A stretch of 64,000 nt of DNA from Bradyrhizobium zhengyangense (GTDB lineage: Bacteria; Pseudomonadota; Alphaproteobacteria; Rhizobiales; Xanthobacteraceae): positions 1-64,000 of the forward strand of contig NZ_JAKLUA010000024.1 of NCBI RefSeq assembly GCF_022012435.1, in the 5' to 3' direction. Made by a program: the position numbers and the translations under genes. The notes under the pieces were generated by a model. The model saw only the letters and a program-made list of their open reading frames with translations. It searched no databases and was not told the DNA's origin. Below are positions 21,338 through 30,352 of this stretch, one piece after another (positions within the stretch are counted from its first letter, which is position 1; each line of letters opens with the position of its first letter).

Positions 21338-22330
21338 ATCCGTGTCGGTCGGCTTGCCGGGCTGCGAGAAGTCCAGCATGACGCCGCGCTGGTAGGCCCA
21401 CAGGTCAAGATCGCGCGACACGAACTCGCTGCCTTGATCGACGCGGATCGTGGCCGGGAAGCCCGCTTCTTTGCAGGCCCTTTCCAGCACCGCCACGACG
21501 TCGGCGCCGCGGAAGGTGAACCGTGGCGCCAGCGCCGGTGAGAACCGTGAGAAGATATCGACGATTGTCAGCACGCTAAGCTTGTGTCCTGTTGCCAACT
21601 GGTCATGGACGAAGTCCATCGCCCAGGTCTCGTGGATCGCGTCGCCGGCTTGCGATCATCGCGCAGCTTGACTTTGACGCGGCGCTTGGGCCTTTTTGTT
21701 GCGCAATTGCAGGCCCAACTCGCGATAGACGCGCCGGGTCTTGTTCTGGCACGGCGCCCATCCTTCACGACGCAGCAGCACGTGAACGCGGCGATAACCG
21801 TAGCGAATGCGGGCATGACAGGTCTCCTTGATCTTCTGCTCGAGGGCAGCTTGGCCGGAGCGACGGGACTTGTAGTGGTGGGTCGACCTGTCAAACTAAA
21901 ACGCCGCACAGGCCCTGCGGATCGAGACCTGCCATTCGTTGCGGACTTCGTCAACCAGCTTGCGCTTCCGGCAAGGCCTCATAGCCTTCGGCGGATCACG
22001 TCCTGCGGCATCTCCTTGTCGAGCGACAGGCCCGCGACCAGTTTCTTCAGCTTGCCGTTCTGGGCCTCGAGCTGCTTCAAGCGCGGCATCTCCGTCGGCA
22101 GCAGTCCGTCACACTTCTTCTTCCAGTTGAAGTAGGTCGCTTGGCTGATCCCGACCTTGCGGAAGATCTTCGCAGCCGGGACGCCATCGTTGCCCTGCTT
22201 CAGGATGAACGCCTTCCGGGCGTCCGAGAACTTCGAGGCCTTCATCGTCCTTCGCTCCTCCCAGCCGAGGGGATTCGGCAGCGAAAACTCTAGCCAAAGT
22301 GGTCCAGCTTGCCGGCCTCAGATCATGTCG
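21338..22330 (-). mobile_element. IS3-family element, truncated at the orfB end
   Basis: On the minus strand, orfA (22245-21979) is followed by orfB pieces in several frames (RRACAAF-like start near 21930, VYRELGLQLRNKKA-like, then MDFVHDQLATGHKLSVLTIVDIFSRF with the first Asp, and IRVDQGSEF with the second). OrfB stops matching at about 21338, after FSQPGKPTD, so the third catalytic residue and one IS end are lost. The other end at 22270-22330 has the sequence GAAAACTCTAGCCAAAGTGG, which recurs at 31.5 kb. Confidence 0.75.
21979..22245 (-). CDS. IS3-family transposase OrfA
   Basis: An 88-residue HTH protein (KASKFSDARKAFILKQGNDGVPAAKIFRKVGISQATYFNWKKK) with a leucine-zipper-like tail (LKQLEAQNGKLKKLVAGL). 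It looks intact. Its partner orfB is broken, so it is probably non-functional in transposition but could bind the IS ends. Confidence 0.8.
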   Translation of the reverse strand: MKASKFSDARKAFILKQGNDGVPAAKIFRKVGISQATYFNWKKKCDGLLPTEMPRLKQLEAQNGKLKKLVAGLSLDKEMPQDVIRRRL

Positions 22331-22860
22331 TTGAACCGACACGCACGATGGTTTCACCGAAAGGGTTAAGTGTTGGCGCCCTGCCTTCGGTCATGAAGCG
22401 CTCGAAATTGAGCGATCTTAACGTCGCTACCGTGTTGCCCCGTTGCGAGCGCTTCTAAGCCTGCTCGTTGTCGTCGCGCTCGCGCACAACCGTTCGGCGC
22501 GGCGAAGGACGTTGATCATCGAGAGGAGATCGTCAGCGTCGGCTTCAATGCGGCTCTTCACTCGCATCCCAGTCGGAAACTGAAGATGTCGGCGACCGCG
22601 TCCAAGACCTGCTCGCCATCTGTCTGGAGCCTCTGATTCCGATCCTGCGGTGTTTGAAAAGGCGGTAGGCCTGAAGCAGGTGCTCGATTACGACTCGGTC
22701 GCCGGATCAGAAGGCCTGGTGCGGCTCGAAATCGTCATGCTCGCGCATGTGAGGGGACTGCGTCGCAGGCAAGCTCGAGCGGGTCCGTGGGACCATAGGA
22801 CACCGAGAACCAACAGTCAGAGCTTGGCTCTTTTCGTACCAACGCGTCGCGCTTCAGACA
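22331..22860. other. no recognisable gene upstream of the NifA-type control region
   Basis: About 530 bases. Short frames on both strands (one from 22650 on the plus strand continues to 22961 across the promoter) show no family resemblance and are unlikely to be genes. The last part grades into the conserved control region of the cassette. Confidence 0.4.
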
Positions 22861-22863
22861 ACG

Positions 22864-22879
22864 TGTCGGGAGTCGGACG
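22864..22879 (+). promoter_or_regulatory. NifA-type upstream activator sequence (degenerate)
   Basis: TGTCGGGAGTCGGACG fits TGT-N10-ACA with one mismatch in the last base. It lies 86 bases upstream of a -24/-12 promoter, inside the 80-150 base range usual for NifA sites. The second cassette has the same element without the mismatch (TGTCGGGATTCGGACA), at nearly the same distance. Confidence 0.6.
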
Positions 22880-22965
22880 ACGCGAAATCATCGCTGGCAA
22901 ACCAAATGGCCAACTCTTTTCGAATTCCGTCGGCTCTGGGGGCGCGAGCCGAGTGATCTAAGGGC

Positions 22966-22982
22966 TGGTATGGCGCTTGCTT
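22966..22982 (+). promoter_or_regulatory. sigma-54 (RpoN) -24/-12 promoter of cassette copy 1
   Basis: TGGTATGGCGCTTGCTT has the invariant GG and GC separated by 10 bases and the TTGC(T) -12 element. It lies about 100 bases before the PurF-like start. The site and the following TAAAGAGA are conserved in the second cassette although the rest of the leader has diverged, which argues for function. Confidence 0.8.
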
Positions 22983-23080
22983 AAAGAGAGGCGGAACCAC
23001 GTCTACGCCCCCTGGCGATTAAATACCTTCGCCTGCGATGGACCTAGGAGATCGGTTCTTTAGCACGAGGAGCTAATAGC

Positions 23081-24670
23081 ATGTCCGGTGTTGCTGCTGC
23101 GTTTCTATGCTCTTCAAGCAAGTCACGGGCGACGGTTTATGATCGGCTCAAGCACATGGTTCCGAAACTTGCATTTCGCGGTCAGGCGGGGGTCGGCATT
23201 GCAGCTTTCATGCACAAGGAAGGTGTTCGATATGCGAGAGCGCTTCAGTCCTCATGCGACTCAGTGCGCATTGAGCACGATGAACAGGATCCGAATTTTA
23301 GGCCCCATGTTGCAATCGCCCATATCCGTAGCCGATGCCGCGGAATCAGCGATGGCGGGGACCTTCAGCCAATTCACAACAATGCGGGCACCAGCCGCAG
23401 TTTGGCAATTTCTCTAGATGGAGCCTTGGTCAATGGCCGTGAACTCAGGGGAGAATTGCTTGCCCAGGGCTATAGGTTGGGCAGCAACACAGATGCTGAG
23501 CTCTTGCTCAAGTGGATTGAAGGCTCTTGTGAAAGAGACTATTGGCGGCACGGTCTGCCCGTCAATTACGAAAACATCTTTCGCGACATTGATGACCGAA
23601 TTGATGGCGCTATTAGCGCGATTCTCCTGGACGGAGAAGGAAATCTGGTTGCATACCGTAATCGATGTGGTTTGCGTCCATTGGAAACTATGCAAACAGA
23701 TGACGGGTTCTTGCTGGTTGCTTCGGAAAATTGTGCCTTTGCCGATCTGGAGGGTAAGACACAGCAAATCTTACCAGGGCACATCAGGTATGTAGACGGG
23801 AAAATGGGGTACTGCGTTGATCGTTCCGTGAGCAACGGGCAATACAAAGCCAAACTCTGCGCCTACGAAGCTCTTTACTTAGGAAATCCGAACACATCGG
23901 TCGAAGGCCAATCACATTTCGAAACCCGTTACAACATCGGAGCCGCCCTTGGTGGCCTTGTTGCGCAGCGACTGCAAGGAGAACTAGGCTCCACACTCAC
24001 AATCGTTTCCTCCATGCCGCATACTGGCGGGCCGTACGCTGATGGTCTGTTTGCATCTCTCGTCGAATACGGCGTGTTCGCCCAGCGTCGGGAAGTAGTC
24101 TCAACGCAATTTTTTCAGCGAACTCTAATCGGTACACCCAGCGAGCGAAAATGTCTCATTGCTCAAAAGTACCGCGTATCGGAAACGAGCCTTGCTGAAG
24201 CCGCGATAATAATTGTCGACGAGGCCCTCATTCGTGGCGATACCAGTCAGGCTGTCACGAATATGCTGCTTGCCGCTGGGGCCAAAGCCGTACATTGGGC
24301 GATCGGTTCGCCGCCCATAGTGGCTCCTAACTACTACGGCATGGGTATCGACACACTAGATGAGTTGGCATTCTGGCAGATATGGAAACAATTGCCGCCT
24401 GAACAGCGCACGCAAATCCTTCGCTTTCACAAGATGGAGCCGCAAGATCTCAAAATCATCGAAAGCAATATCGCGGCATCCATCAACGCGGCCACGATAA
24501 CGTATCTGCCGTTTCCACTTCTAGTATCGTTGTTGCCCTGCAGGCAAGACGGCGTCGATTTGTCACCGTTTACATTCGAGATGCCAACCCCTGCGGGGCA
24601 GAAGCGCGCGAATAGGAACTTGCGCGAATTAGCGGCCGATCTTCCCTATTCGGAATCGATCCTTGCTTGA
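23081..24670 (+). CDS. PurF-like phosphoribosyltransferase with N-terminal Cys replaced by Ser (copy 1)
   Basis: 529 residues, built like glutamine-PRPP amidotransferase (PurF). The Ntn domain (about residues 1-250) has RGQAGVG (33-39), HIRSR (81-85), SNTDAE (135-140) and VASENCAF. The phosphoribosyltransferase domain has CAYEALYLGNPN (260-271) and the PRPP loop VDEALIRGDTS (379-389). Residue 2 is Ser, where PurF has the nucleophile Cys exposed by Met removal, and the oxyanion-hole HNG is LDG (112-114). Glutamine hydrolysis is thus doubtful, while PRPP chemistry looks possible. This suggests a ribosylamine-forming step with ammonia or another amine (inference). AGGAG precedes the ATG. The HAD gene follows 9 bases after the stop. 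It is preceded by the sigma-54/NifA control region. GC content is visibly lower than in neighbouring genes. Confidence 0.85.
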   Translation: MSGVAAAFLCSSSKSRATVYDRLKHMVPKLAFRGQAGVGIAAFMHKEGVRYARALQSSCDSVRIEHDEQDPNFRPHVAIAHIRSRCRGISDGGDLQPIHNNAGTSRSLAISLDGALVNGRELRGELLAQGYRLGSNTDAELLLKWIEGSCERDYWRHGLPVNYENIFRDIDDRIDGAISAILLDGEGNLVAYRNRCGLRPLETMQTDDGFLLVASENCAFADLEGKTQQILPGHIRYVDGKMGYCVDRSVSNGQYKAKLCAYEALYLGNPNTSVEGQSHFETRYNIGAALGGLVAQRLQGELGSTLTIVSSMPHTGGPYADGLFASLVEYGVFAQRREVVSTQFFQRTLIGTPSERKCLIAQKYRVSETSLAEAAIIIVDEALIRGDTSQAVTNMLLAAGAKAVHWAIGSPPIVAPNYYGMGIDTLDELAFWQIWKQLPPEQRTQILRFHKMEPQDLKIIESNIAASINAATITYLPFPLLVSLLPCRQDGVDLSPFTFEMPTPAGQKRANRNLRELAADLPYSESILA

Positions 24671-24679
24671 GGTCAAATC

Positions 24680-25360
24680 ATGAAACCGGTTCTCGTCTTT
24701 GATTGGAATGGAACGCTGCTCGATGATACGTACGCACTGCTCCAAACGACAAATGCCATACTAGATCGCTTTGGTCATGCAACAATCGACATGAGCACCT
24801 TCCGGGAACATTGCGATGTTCCGCTATCTCTTCTTTATCGCAGTCTCGGAATGTCGCAAGACGAGGTTGCGACGGTGGATCGCGATGGCAGTGCAATCTT
24901 TCACGACACGTACGAACCTCTTGCGGGTAAAGCCGATCTGCGCGAGGGCGCGCGCAGGGTGTTGGAGTTAGCGCACCAAGAAGCAGCTTCGTCCATCATC
25001 GTGAGCAACCATATAGTCGATCCTCTGCGCTCCCAATTGAGAAGACTTGGGATCGACGACTACATCAACGATGTGCTCGCCTTTGAAAACCGCACTACCC
25101 AATATAAATCGATGAGCAAGGGAGAGCGGCTTCGTCTATACATGCAGAAAAACAACCTGAAGCCGGCGTCAACCTTCATCATCGGCGATATGCCGGTCGA
25201 AACGGATATCGCGCGCAATCTCGGACTCGTAAGCATATCCATTACCGGTGGATTTGTTTCGGAGTCGCGCTTGCGCGCGGCGCGTCCTGACTACACGATT
25301 AACAACCATCATGAGCTGTTACCAATCTTACAAAGGCACGGGTTTTTTCGGAATGCATAA
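24680..25360 (+). CDS. HAD-superfamily phosphatase (copy 1)
   Basis: 226 residues with the HAD core: motif I FDWNGTLLDD (nucleophile Asp8, but Asn10 where most phosphatases have the acid/base Asp), a helical cap (residues about 17-90), motif II IIVSNH, a lysine in KSMSKGERL and motif IV IGDMPVETD. HAD enzymes of this size dephosphorylate small phosphorylated metabolites. Next to a PRPP-using enzyme, the 5'-phosphate of a ribosyl product is a sensible substrate (inference). DxN-type motif I occurs in some HAD proteins, so activity is not excluded. GAGGT lies before the start. Only 3 bases separate it from the dehydrogenase gene. Confidence 0.8.
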   Translation: MKPVLVFDWNGTLLDDTYALLQTTNAILDRFGHATIDMSTFREHCDVPLSLLYRSLGMSQDEVATVDRDGSAIFHDTYEPLAGKADLREGARRVLELAHQEAASSIIVSNHIVDPLRSQLRRLGIDDYINDVLAFENRTTQYKSMSKGERLRLYMQKNNLKPASTFIIGDMPVETDIARNLGLVSISITGGFVSESRLRAARPDYTINNHHELLPILQRHGFFRNA

Positions 25361-25363
25361 ATC

Positions 25364-26269
25364 ATGATTGGCGAGGAATCATCACCCAACGTCGCTCCTA
25401 AAACGGCGAAGCAGAGAATAGGCCTTATCGGAGCTGGACGCATGGGAACCGGTATCGGTATCAGCCTATTGCGTCACCAAATCGAGCTGCATATCAAAGC
25501 GAACAAAACTCGCTTCGGTGCGGATCGCTTGACTGGTGCAGGTGCCCATGAACATCCTTCGATCGCCGAGTTGGCGCGGCATGTAAACGCCGTCGTGTTA
25601 TCCTTGCCTTCCAGCCGCGAGGTTGAGGCAGTATGCCTTGGGCAAGATGGGCTGTTCGTCCATATGCCCCGAGGAGGGTTGATAATTGACTGCTCGACGT
25701 CTTATCCTGCTTCAACGGTCGCACTGGCTGAGCAGGCGCAAAAATGCGGCCTAAGCTTTATGGACGCTCCAGTAACGCGGAGCCCCGAACAAGCAGAGCT
25801 AGGCCTTCTCAACGCGATCGTTGGATCGAATGAAAAGCTTTTTCCTGTCGCTGAGGGCATTCTTGGTGCGTTTTGTGAGACCGTTCTTCATGTCGGAGAT
25901 GTCGGACAAGGTCACAAGCTCAAGCTTGTTTACAACAGCATGACTATGGGGATAGCGGCGGTAGCCGCGGAGGTTTGCCAGTTTGCGTGCGGCCTTGACG
26001 TCGATCTCGTAACACTCCGCTCTCTGGTTAGTCGGGGCTCCACCAATAGCGGAATATTTCAAGCCTTCGTGTCCTTTTTGTTAGGCGAGAAACCCGATGT
26101 TCTGGCAATCTCAATCGCGAATTCCGCAAAGGATATTGAGTGCGCTGTGCGCCTGGCAGGCGAGAGCGCAGTTCCGGTGCCGGTCTTGGCTGCCGCCGCA
26201 CACAAATTAAATGTCTCAGTTGTTGCGGGCAAAGGCGAACTCACACTACCTCATCTGTCTCGCCCATGA
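25364..26269 (+). CDS. 3-hydroxyisobutyrate-dehydrogenase-like NAD(P)-dependent enzyme (copy 1)
   Basis: 301 residues of the beta-hydroxyacid dehydrogenase family. It has a Rossmann motif IGLIGAGRMGTG (19-30), IIDCSTSYP, DAPVTRSPEQAELG (134-147, substrate loop), and the catalytic-type Lys187 with Asn191 in KLKLVYN. The C-terminal helical domain is complete (SRGSTNSGIFQAF...KDIECAVRLAGE). Such enzymes oxidise 3-hydroxy acids or reduce the semialdehydes and imines; the substrate is not evident. It is the last gene of the cassette. No terminator is visible in the roughly 300 bases downstream, and I see no gene there before the IS4 fragment. Confidence 0.85.
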   Translation: MIGEESSPNVAPKTAKQRIGLIGAGRMGTGIGISLLRHQIELHIKANKTRFGADRLTGAGAHEHPSIAELARHVNAVVLSLPSSREVEAVCLGQDGLFVHMPRGGLIIDCSTSYPASTVALAEQAQKCGLSFMDAPVTRSPEQAELGLLNAIVGSNEKLFPVAEGILGAFCETVLHVGDVGQGHKLKLVYNSMTMGIAAVAAEVCQFACGLDVDLVTLRSLVSRGSTNSGIFQAFVSFLLGEKPDVLAISIANSAKDIECAVRLAGESAVPVPVLAAAAHKLNVSVVAGKGELTLPHLSRP

Positions 26270-26577
26270 GCTCCTCGGCCTATTCATAGCAATCGAGAGC
26301 GGGCTCTAACCGCGGAGCGAGTGCAGATCGTCGTTATGGAGAGGTGTAGCTGGCGGGGCCGCGGCCCTCTATCGGTCTGCGCATTTTCATCGATGCAGTG
26401 TACGCATCCGGGCAACCCTACGATTACCCACATTTTTTGAGGTGTACTGTGCCGAAAAACTTGAGTCGCCAGAAACGCTTGTGATTCTTTGACGGGTACC
26501 TGATTCGAGAAGAGGTGCTCTATGGACTGACTTCACGCGCGCGGGATGAGAAGGCGGATCGGTTGACGTCTGACGCG

Positions 26578-26777
26578 GTGACCTGGTTTGACCGTGAAGC
26601 AGCGCTTTGCGAATTCCATGACACTCGGCTTGGCGAGAGAATTCGCATGCTGCTGAAGCAGATCGGCGGAGACATCGGACAGAGCATTCCGATGGTGTGC
26701 CAAGACTGGGCTAATACCAAGGCGGCCTATCGTTTCTTTCTCCAATGAACGAGTAAGCGAGGCCGACATCCTGTCAC
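26578..26777 (+). pseudogene. IS4-family transposase, N-terminal fragment
   Basis: The frame from GTG 26578 gives WFDREAALCEFHDTRLGERI..MLLKQIGGDIGQSIP, the DNA-binding N-terminus of Tn5-like IS4 transposases. It frameshifts at about 26740 and ends after NERVSEADIL. Nearly the same sequence begins the longer IS4 copy at 32405, so this is a truncated second copy. Confidence 0.8.
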
Positions 26778-26899
26778 AGTGCCGGCCTTTGGCATGAGTT
26801 GCATCGTGTCGAGACATGATGCATCCGCGCCACGTCCGCGTTTCACCGTATTGGCGACCGGCGCGAGTACATCTGATTGGCAGCTTCATTCCACGAGGC

Positions 26900-27374
26900 G
26901 ACCTAAGTGCGGCAAGGCCGCCGCTTTTGTTGACCAGGCGATTGCCGGCATCTGAGCCGCTTCGCGCGAGAAGATCGGTGCTTTCCCGGTACGACGTTTG
27001 GAATTGTGCGAACGGATTGTCGGGCGGAGGGAGCTCCAGCCACTCGTCGTCGTACTCGGGACGGTCGTGCTCGAGTCCGTAGTCGAAATCTTCGACCACG
27101 TGGTGGGAGCCGGTGTTGGTTTCCTGATGGTTCTCGACGCCCTCCGGATACTCCCAGACCCTAGGGAAAGTCTTCCCAATTCCGGATGCTTAATAACGGC
27201 TTCATGGTGGAGCTCCGGTCCCATCTGTCGCTCGTCGCTGCAAACGGCGTTCCAGTCCAGCAGGTCCGAATCGATTTCGTGTATCTCGCCAAAACGTCGA
27301 TGTCTGATACGGGCGGTTCCATTGCAGTAGACGTACATCACCAGCGATTTCCCGACTCTTTCCGATGGCATCAT
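26900..27374 (-). pseudogene. hypothetical acidic protein, frameshifted and truncated
   Basis: From ATG 27374 (MMPSERVGKS) the product reads IHEIDSDLLDWNAV...HHEAVIKHPELG, and after a frameshift near 27190 continues with KTFPRVWEYPEGVEN and DYGLEHDRPEYDDEWLELPPPDNPF. It has a striking Asp/Glu/Pro-rich tail. I do not recognise the family. It is divergent from the DUF4365 gene and is cut on its 3' side by IS4-derived sequence. Agreement of composition across the two frames is the main evidence. Confidence 0.4.
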
Positions 27375-27491
27375 ACCATCGGAGCGCGCCCGCGGTCGAA
27401 GCGGATTGTCGATCGCCGATAACCGACGAAGGAGTGCACGACCGGCGTCGAGCAATGGACAGGAGTCGGATCCCGCGCCCAACATACGGCC

Positions 27492-27650
27492 ATGAAGAAG
27501 GTCGTGAAAAGCGATGTCATCGGACAGCAGGGAATGTCCCTCATCGAGGGAATCGTTCTCTTGGAGTTCATGTTCTATCCGACCGGCGGCGTCGAAGCGG
27601 AGATCGACGGCTTCATCGAGTTGCGTGACGCCGAAACGGGCGAGGTCGCA
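27492..27650 (+). pseudogene. DUF4365 protein, 5' fragment
   Basis: MKKVVKSDVIGQQGMSLIEG...MFYPTGGVEAEIDGFIELRD is a close match to the start of DUF4365-domain proteins, a nuclease-like domain often found in defence-associated genes. The glutamate and aspartate of GGVEAEIDG belong to the expected active-site region. The gene is interrupted after GEVAT by the IS256 element. Its 3' part reappears at about 30353. Confidence 0.7.
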
Positions 27651-27945
27651 ACTGGTAGTGTCCAGTATCTTTCGCACATTGATCAGGCGACGACTCCGGT
27701 CTCAGAGAGTTGCTGCTGATAGAGCGGTCGCATATTCATGTAGCATTTGGTCGACCACGCGTTCCGGCAATGTGCCGCAGCCGTGCCACTGCCAAGTTGA
27801 GACAGGATTGACCGTCAGGAAAGGCGCCGATGACACGGGTTCGTCGCCGGATCTCCTTCATGATGCGCTCGAGCGGATTGTTAACCGGTATGAGGATGGC
27901 GCGGTCACTGTTTCCGCTACTGGCTTTTCGAACTGGTGGCATATG

Positions 27946-29344
27946 CTGCGAGTATCCGGGATAGAGGCTCCGGGAGCACGAAGGTGCGGGCGGCCGGTTC
28001 GTACGATGAGCTGCGAGCTCGTTTTGTTAGGTGGCCGCCTCTTACGACTCGCCCGGTTGCGCCGAGAGCGCGAATCCGTAGTTGTCGTGTCGCCCGCCGC
28101 TCTCGTTATCAACGTGGCGGGTAGGAAAGACGGACATGCGACGCGTAATCGGAATGGATATCCACCGCACCTTCTGGGAGGTGGCGATTTGGGAAGGAGG
28201 CGTGCTGCGGCACGCAGGCCGGGTCGACATGACCCGCGTGGCACTTGAAGGCTTCGGGAGGACGCCTAAGCCGACGGACGAGGTCGTTCTGGAAGCGACT
28301 GGCAATAGCATGGCAGCGTCGCGCGTACTGTCGCCTTTCGTCGCCCGGGAGGTGATCGCCAACCCGCTGCAGGTGAAGGCGATCGCCCATGCGCATGTGA
28401 AGACCGACAAGGTTGATGCAGGCACTCTCGCGAACCTTTACGTCGCGGGCTACTTGCCCGAAGTGTGGACGCCGGACGCGGTTACCGAGCGATTGCGCCG
28501 GCTGGTGGCGCGGCGTTACCAGATTGTACGTCGTCGAACACGCGTAAAGAATGAGGTGCATGCGATCCTTGCGTCGCATCTTGTTCCGAAGTGCCTTCAC
28601 TCTGACCTGCTCAACCAGCGCGGCCGAGTGTGGCTTGCACGGCAGGTCGTGCCGGCAGATGAGCAGCCGGCACTTGAGCGGAATATCCGTGAACTCGATC
28701 GGCTCGCCGAAGACCAGGCGGAGTTGGACCGCGAGATCGCACTGAGTGTCATGGGCGACAGTCCCGTGCGAAGGCTGATGACGATCACGAGCGTCAACCT
28801 AACGGTGGCCGTCGGCATCATCGCGGCGGTCGGCGACGTCACGCGAGTCAAGAGCCCACAGAAGCTGGTGAGCTACTTCGGCCTGAATCCACGGGTACGC
28901 CAGTCGGGCCTCGGCGCTGCCCATCATGGGCGCATCAGCAAGGTTGGTCGCAGCCACGCGCGGGCGATGCTGGTCGAGGCGGAATGGGGTGCTGCAAAGA
29001 GGCCTTGTTCGTTCGCATCAGGGCGAAGCGGGGGCATCAGATCGCGGCGGTCGCGCTTGCCCGTAAGCTCACTGTCCTATGCAGGCATCTGCTGACCAAG
29101 CAGGAAGACTATCTTTGGGCGCGGCCGGCTCCGGTGGCGAGCAAGATGCGCGCCATGGATGGAGGCTCAGGCGGGGCGGCCGCAGAAGAAAGGCAATCGC
29201 CGGGGGGACCACTTACGCCTATAACGTCAAGTCTCTGCGCGACCAGGAACGTCAGGTCGCCGAACTCGCCGAGAAGAGTTACGTACGATTTGTAACGTAC
29301 TGGAAAGTATGTCCGCCGAGGGCGCGGCGCGCGGACGCCTCAAC
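27946..29344. mobile_element. IS110-family element nested in IS256
   Basis: The interval separating the two IS256 transposase blocks holds a single IS110 transposase gene with about 190 bases before and few after it. IS110 elements lack long inverted repeats, so the ends are only inferred from the IS256 break points. Confidence 0.6.
28136..29300 (+). pseudogene. IS110-family transposase, C-terminal frameshifts
   Basis: ATG 28136 follows AGGAAAG. The DEDD domain starts with IGMDIHRTFWEVAIW (first Asp), then VVLEATGNS (Glu) and HVKTDKVDAGTLANL (third and fourth acidic residues). The transposase_20 domain has MTITSVNLTVAVGIIAAVGD and YFGLNPRVRQSG...HGRISKVGRSHARAMLVEAEW. Frameshifts near 28985 and 29170 break the tail (DYLWARPAP, AYNVKSLRDQERQVAELAE). 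The catalytic domain is complete, and the C-terminal serine region may be damaged. Confidence 0.8.
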
Positions 29345-30352
29345 CCGATAAGGCTTGAATAGGCTGCCTGGCCGCGCTTCCAGCCGACACGCCGCTCTTC
29401 GCCACGAGGTCGCCCGCGCCAACCGCGGCGCGGCTCTCTTGGGTATGAATGGCCTTGAGCATGTGGCTCACCTCGCGGACCCGGGTCGACGGCACGAGGC
29501 TGAAGACATTGCGATAAAAATGCACCATGCGGCGCTGATAGCGTACCCCCCGTAGTAATCCGTAACGCTTTCGGCAAGACCTCGGCAGGCATCGGAAACC
29601 ACCAACTGCACGCCCTTGAGACCACGATCGACGAGATGCCGCAAAAACGATGACCAGCCGGACTTGCCTCCGTGGCACCTTCACAGATGCCGAGGATCCC
29701 CCGGAATCCCTCGGCATTGACGGCCGAGGCCATCAGCAGCGACACGTTGCGAACTTCACCGGCCCAGCTGCGCTTCATCACAATGCCATCGAGATAGAGA
29801 TACGGATGCTCGTCCTCGATCCTGCGATTCCGCCATGCCTCGATCTTGGCATAGATCTTCTTGTTCAGGTTCGACACTGTGCTCGGGCTGACCCGGGTGC
29901 CCCACAGCGCCTCCGTGATGTCTTCGACCCGGCGAACTGAAATCCCGGCCAGATACATCTCGATCAGCGCCTCCTCAACCGAGCTCTCCCGCCTCTGGTA
30001 GCGCTCGATAGTCGCCGTCTCGAAGGTTTGCCGCCGTAGCTTCTGGCCTTCAAATTGACGTCGCCCGCCTTGGTTTGCAGCGTTCGTTCGTAGCTGCCCG
30101 CCCGCGTGTCCTGCTGGGCCTGGCTCCGCTCATAGCGTCCGACACCGCACAGCAGGTCCGCTTCGGCCTCCAGCATGGCATTCAGCGTCTCTTCTACCGT
30201 TCCGCGGACCATCTCGCCCAGGTGATCGCGAATCCGGGCTTCATCTATCTGGATCACCTGACCCATGGCATTCCCATCGTTCATCCAAAGCTCCTTCATT
30301 CTAGAAGAAGCCGTCAGTGCTGAAAGAGCGAAAGATTCTGTACGCAACCTGC

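Larger units (their letters stand above)
22864..26269 (+). repeat. inverted-repeat arm 1: control region plus three-gene cassette
   Basis: This arm corresponds to 56888-60279 on the opposite strand: same activator element, same promoter, same gene order and nearly identical gene lengths (529, about 225 and 301 codons). The copies differ at scattered positions, mostly conservatively, so the duplication is not recent or was followed by divergence under selection. Confidence 0.9.
27684..30285 (-). pseudogene. IS256-family transposase, split and frameshifted
   Basis: The N-terminal part reads VIQIDEARIRDHLGEMVRGTVEETLN, then MYLAGISVRRVEDITEALWG, YLYLDGIVMKRSW (first catalytic Asp) and, after a frameshift, HMLKAIHTQESR ending near 29345. 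The C-terminal part resumes at NNPLERIMKEIRRRTRVIGAF (catalytic Glu) near 27900 and, after another shift, ends WSTKCYMNMRPLYQ at 27684. About 55 residues between the blocks are missing. The break corresponds to the IS110 insertion. Confidence 0.8.
27651..30352. mobile_element. IS256-family element, itself interrupted by IS110
   Basis: The ends show inverted repeats of about 24 bases (left from 27651 containing GTATCTTTCGC; right the inverse of GCGAAAGATTC ending near 30352), with 19 of 24 positions matching by eye. The transposase runs on the minus strand in two blocks, 30285-29345 and about 27945-27684. The element lies inside a DUF4365 gene. No clear 8-9 base target duplication could be read. 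Confidence 0.75.

Noticed and set aside
26886..27677. A 263-codon minus-strand frame across the DUF4365 start
   Set aside because: Only the part from ATG 27374 looks like protein; the upstream part is antisense to DUF4365 and the downstream part changes frame.
27647..30348. CGCAAC on both sides of the IS256 element as a target-site duplication
   Set aside because: On the right side these bases align with the terminal inverted repeat itself, and six bases is shorter than the 8-9 expected for IS256.
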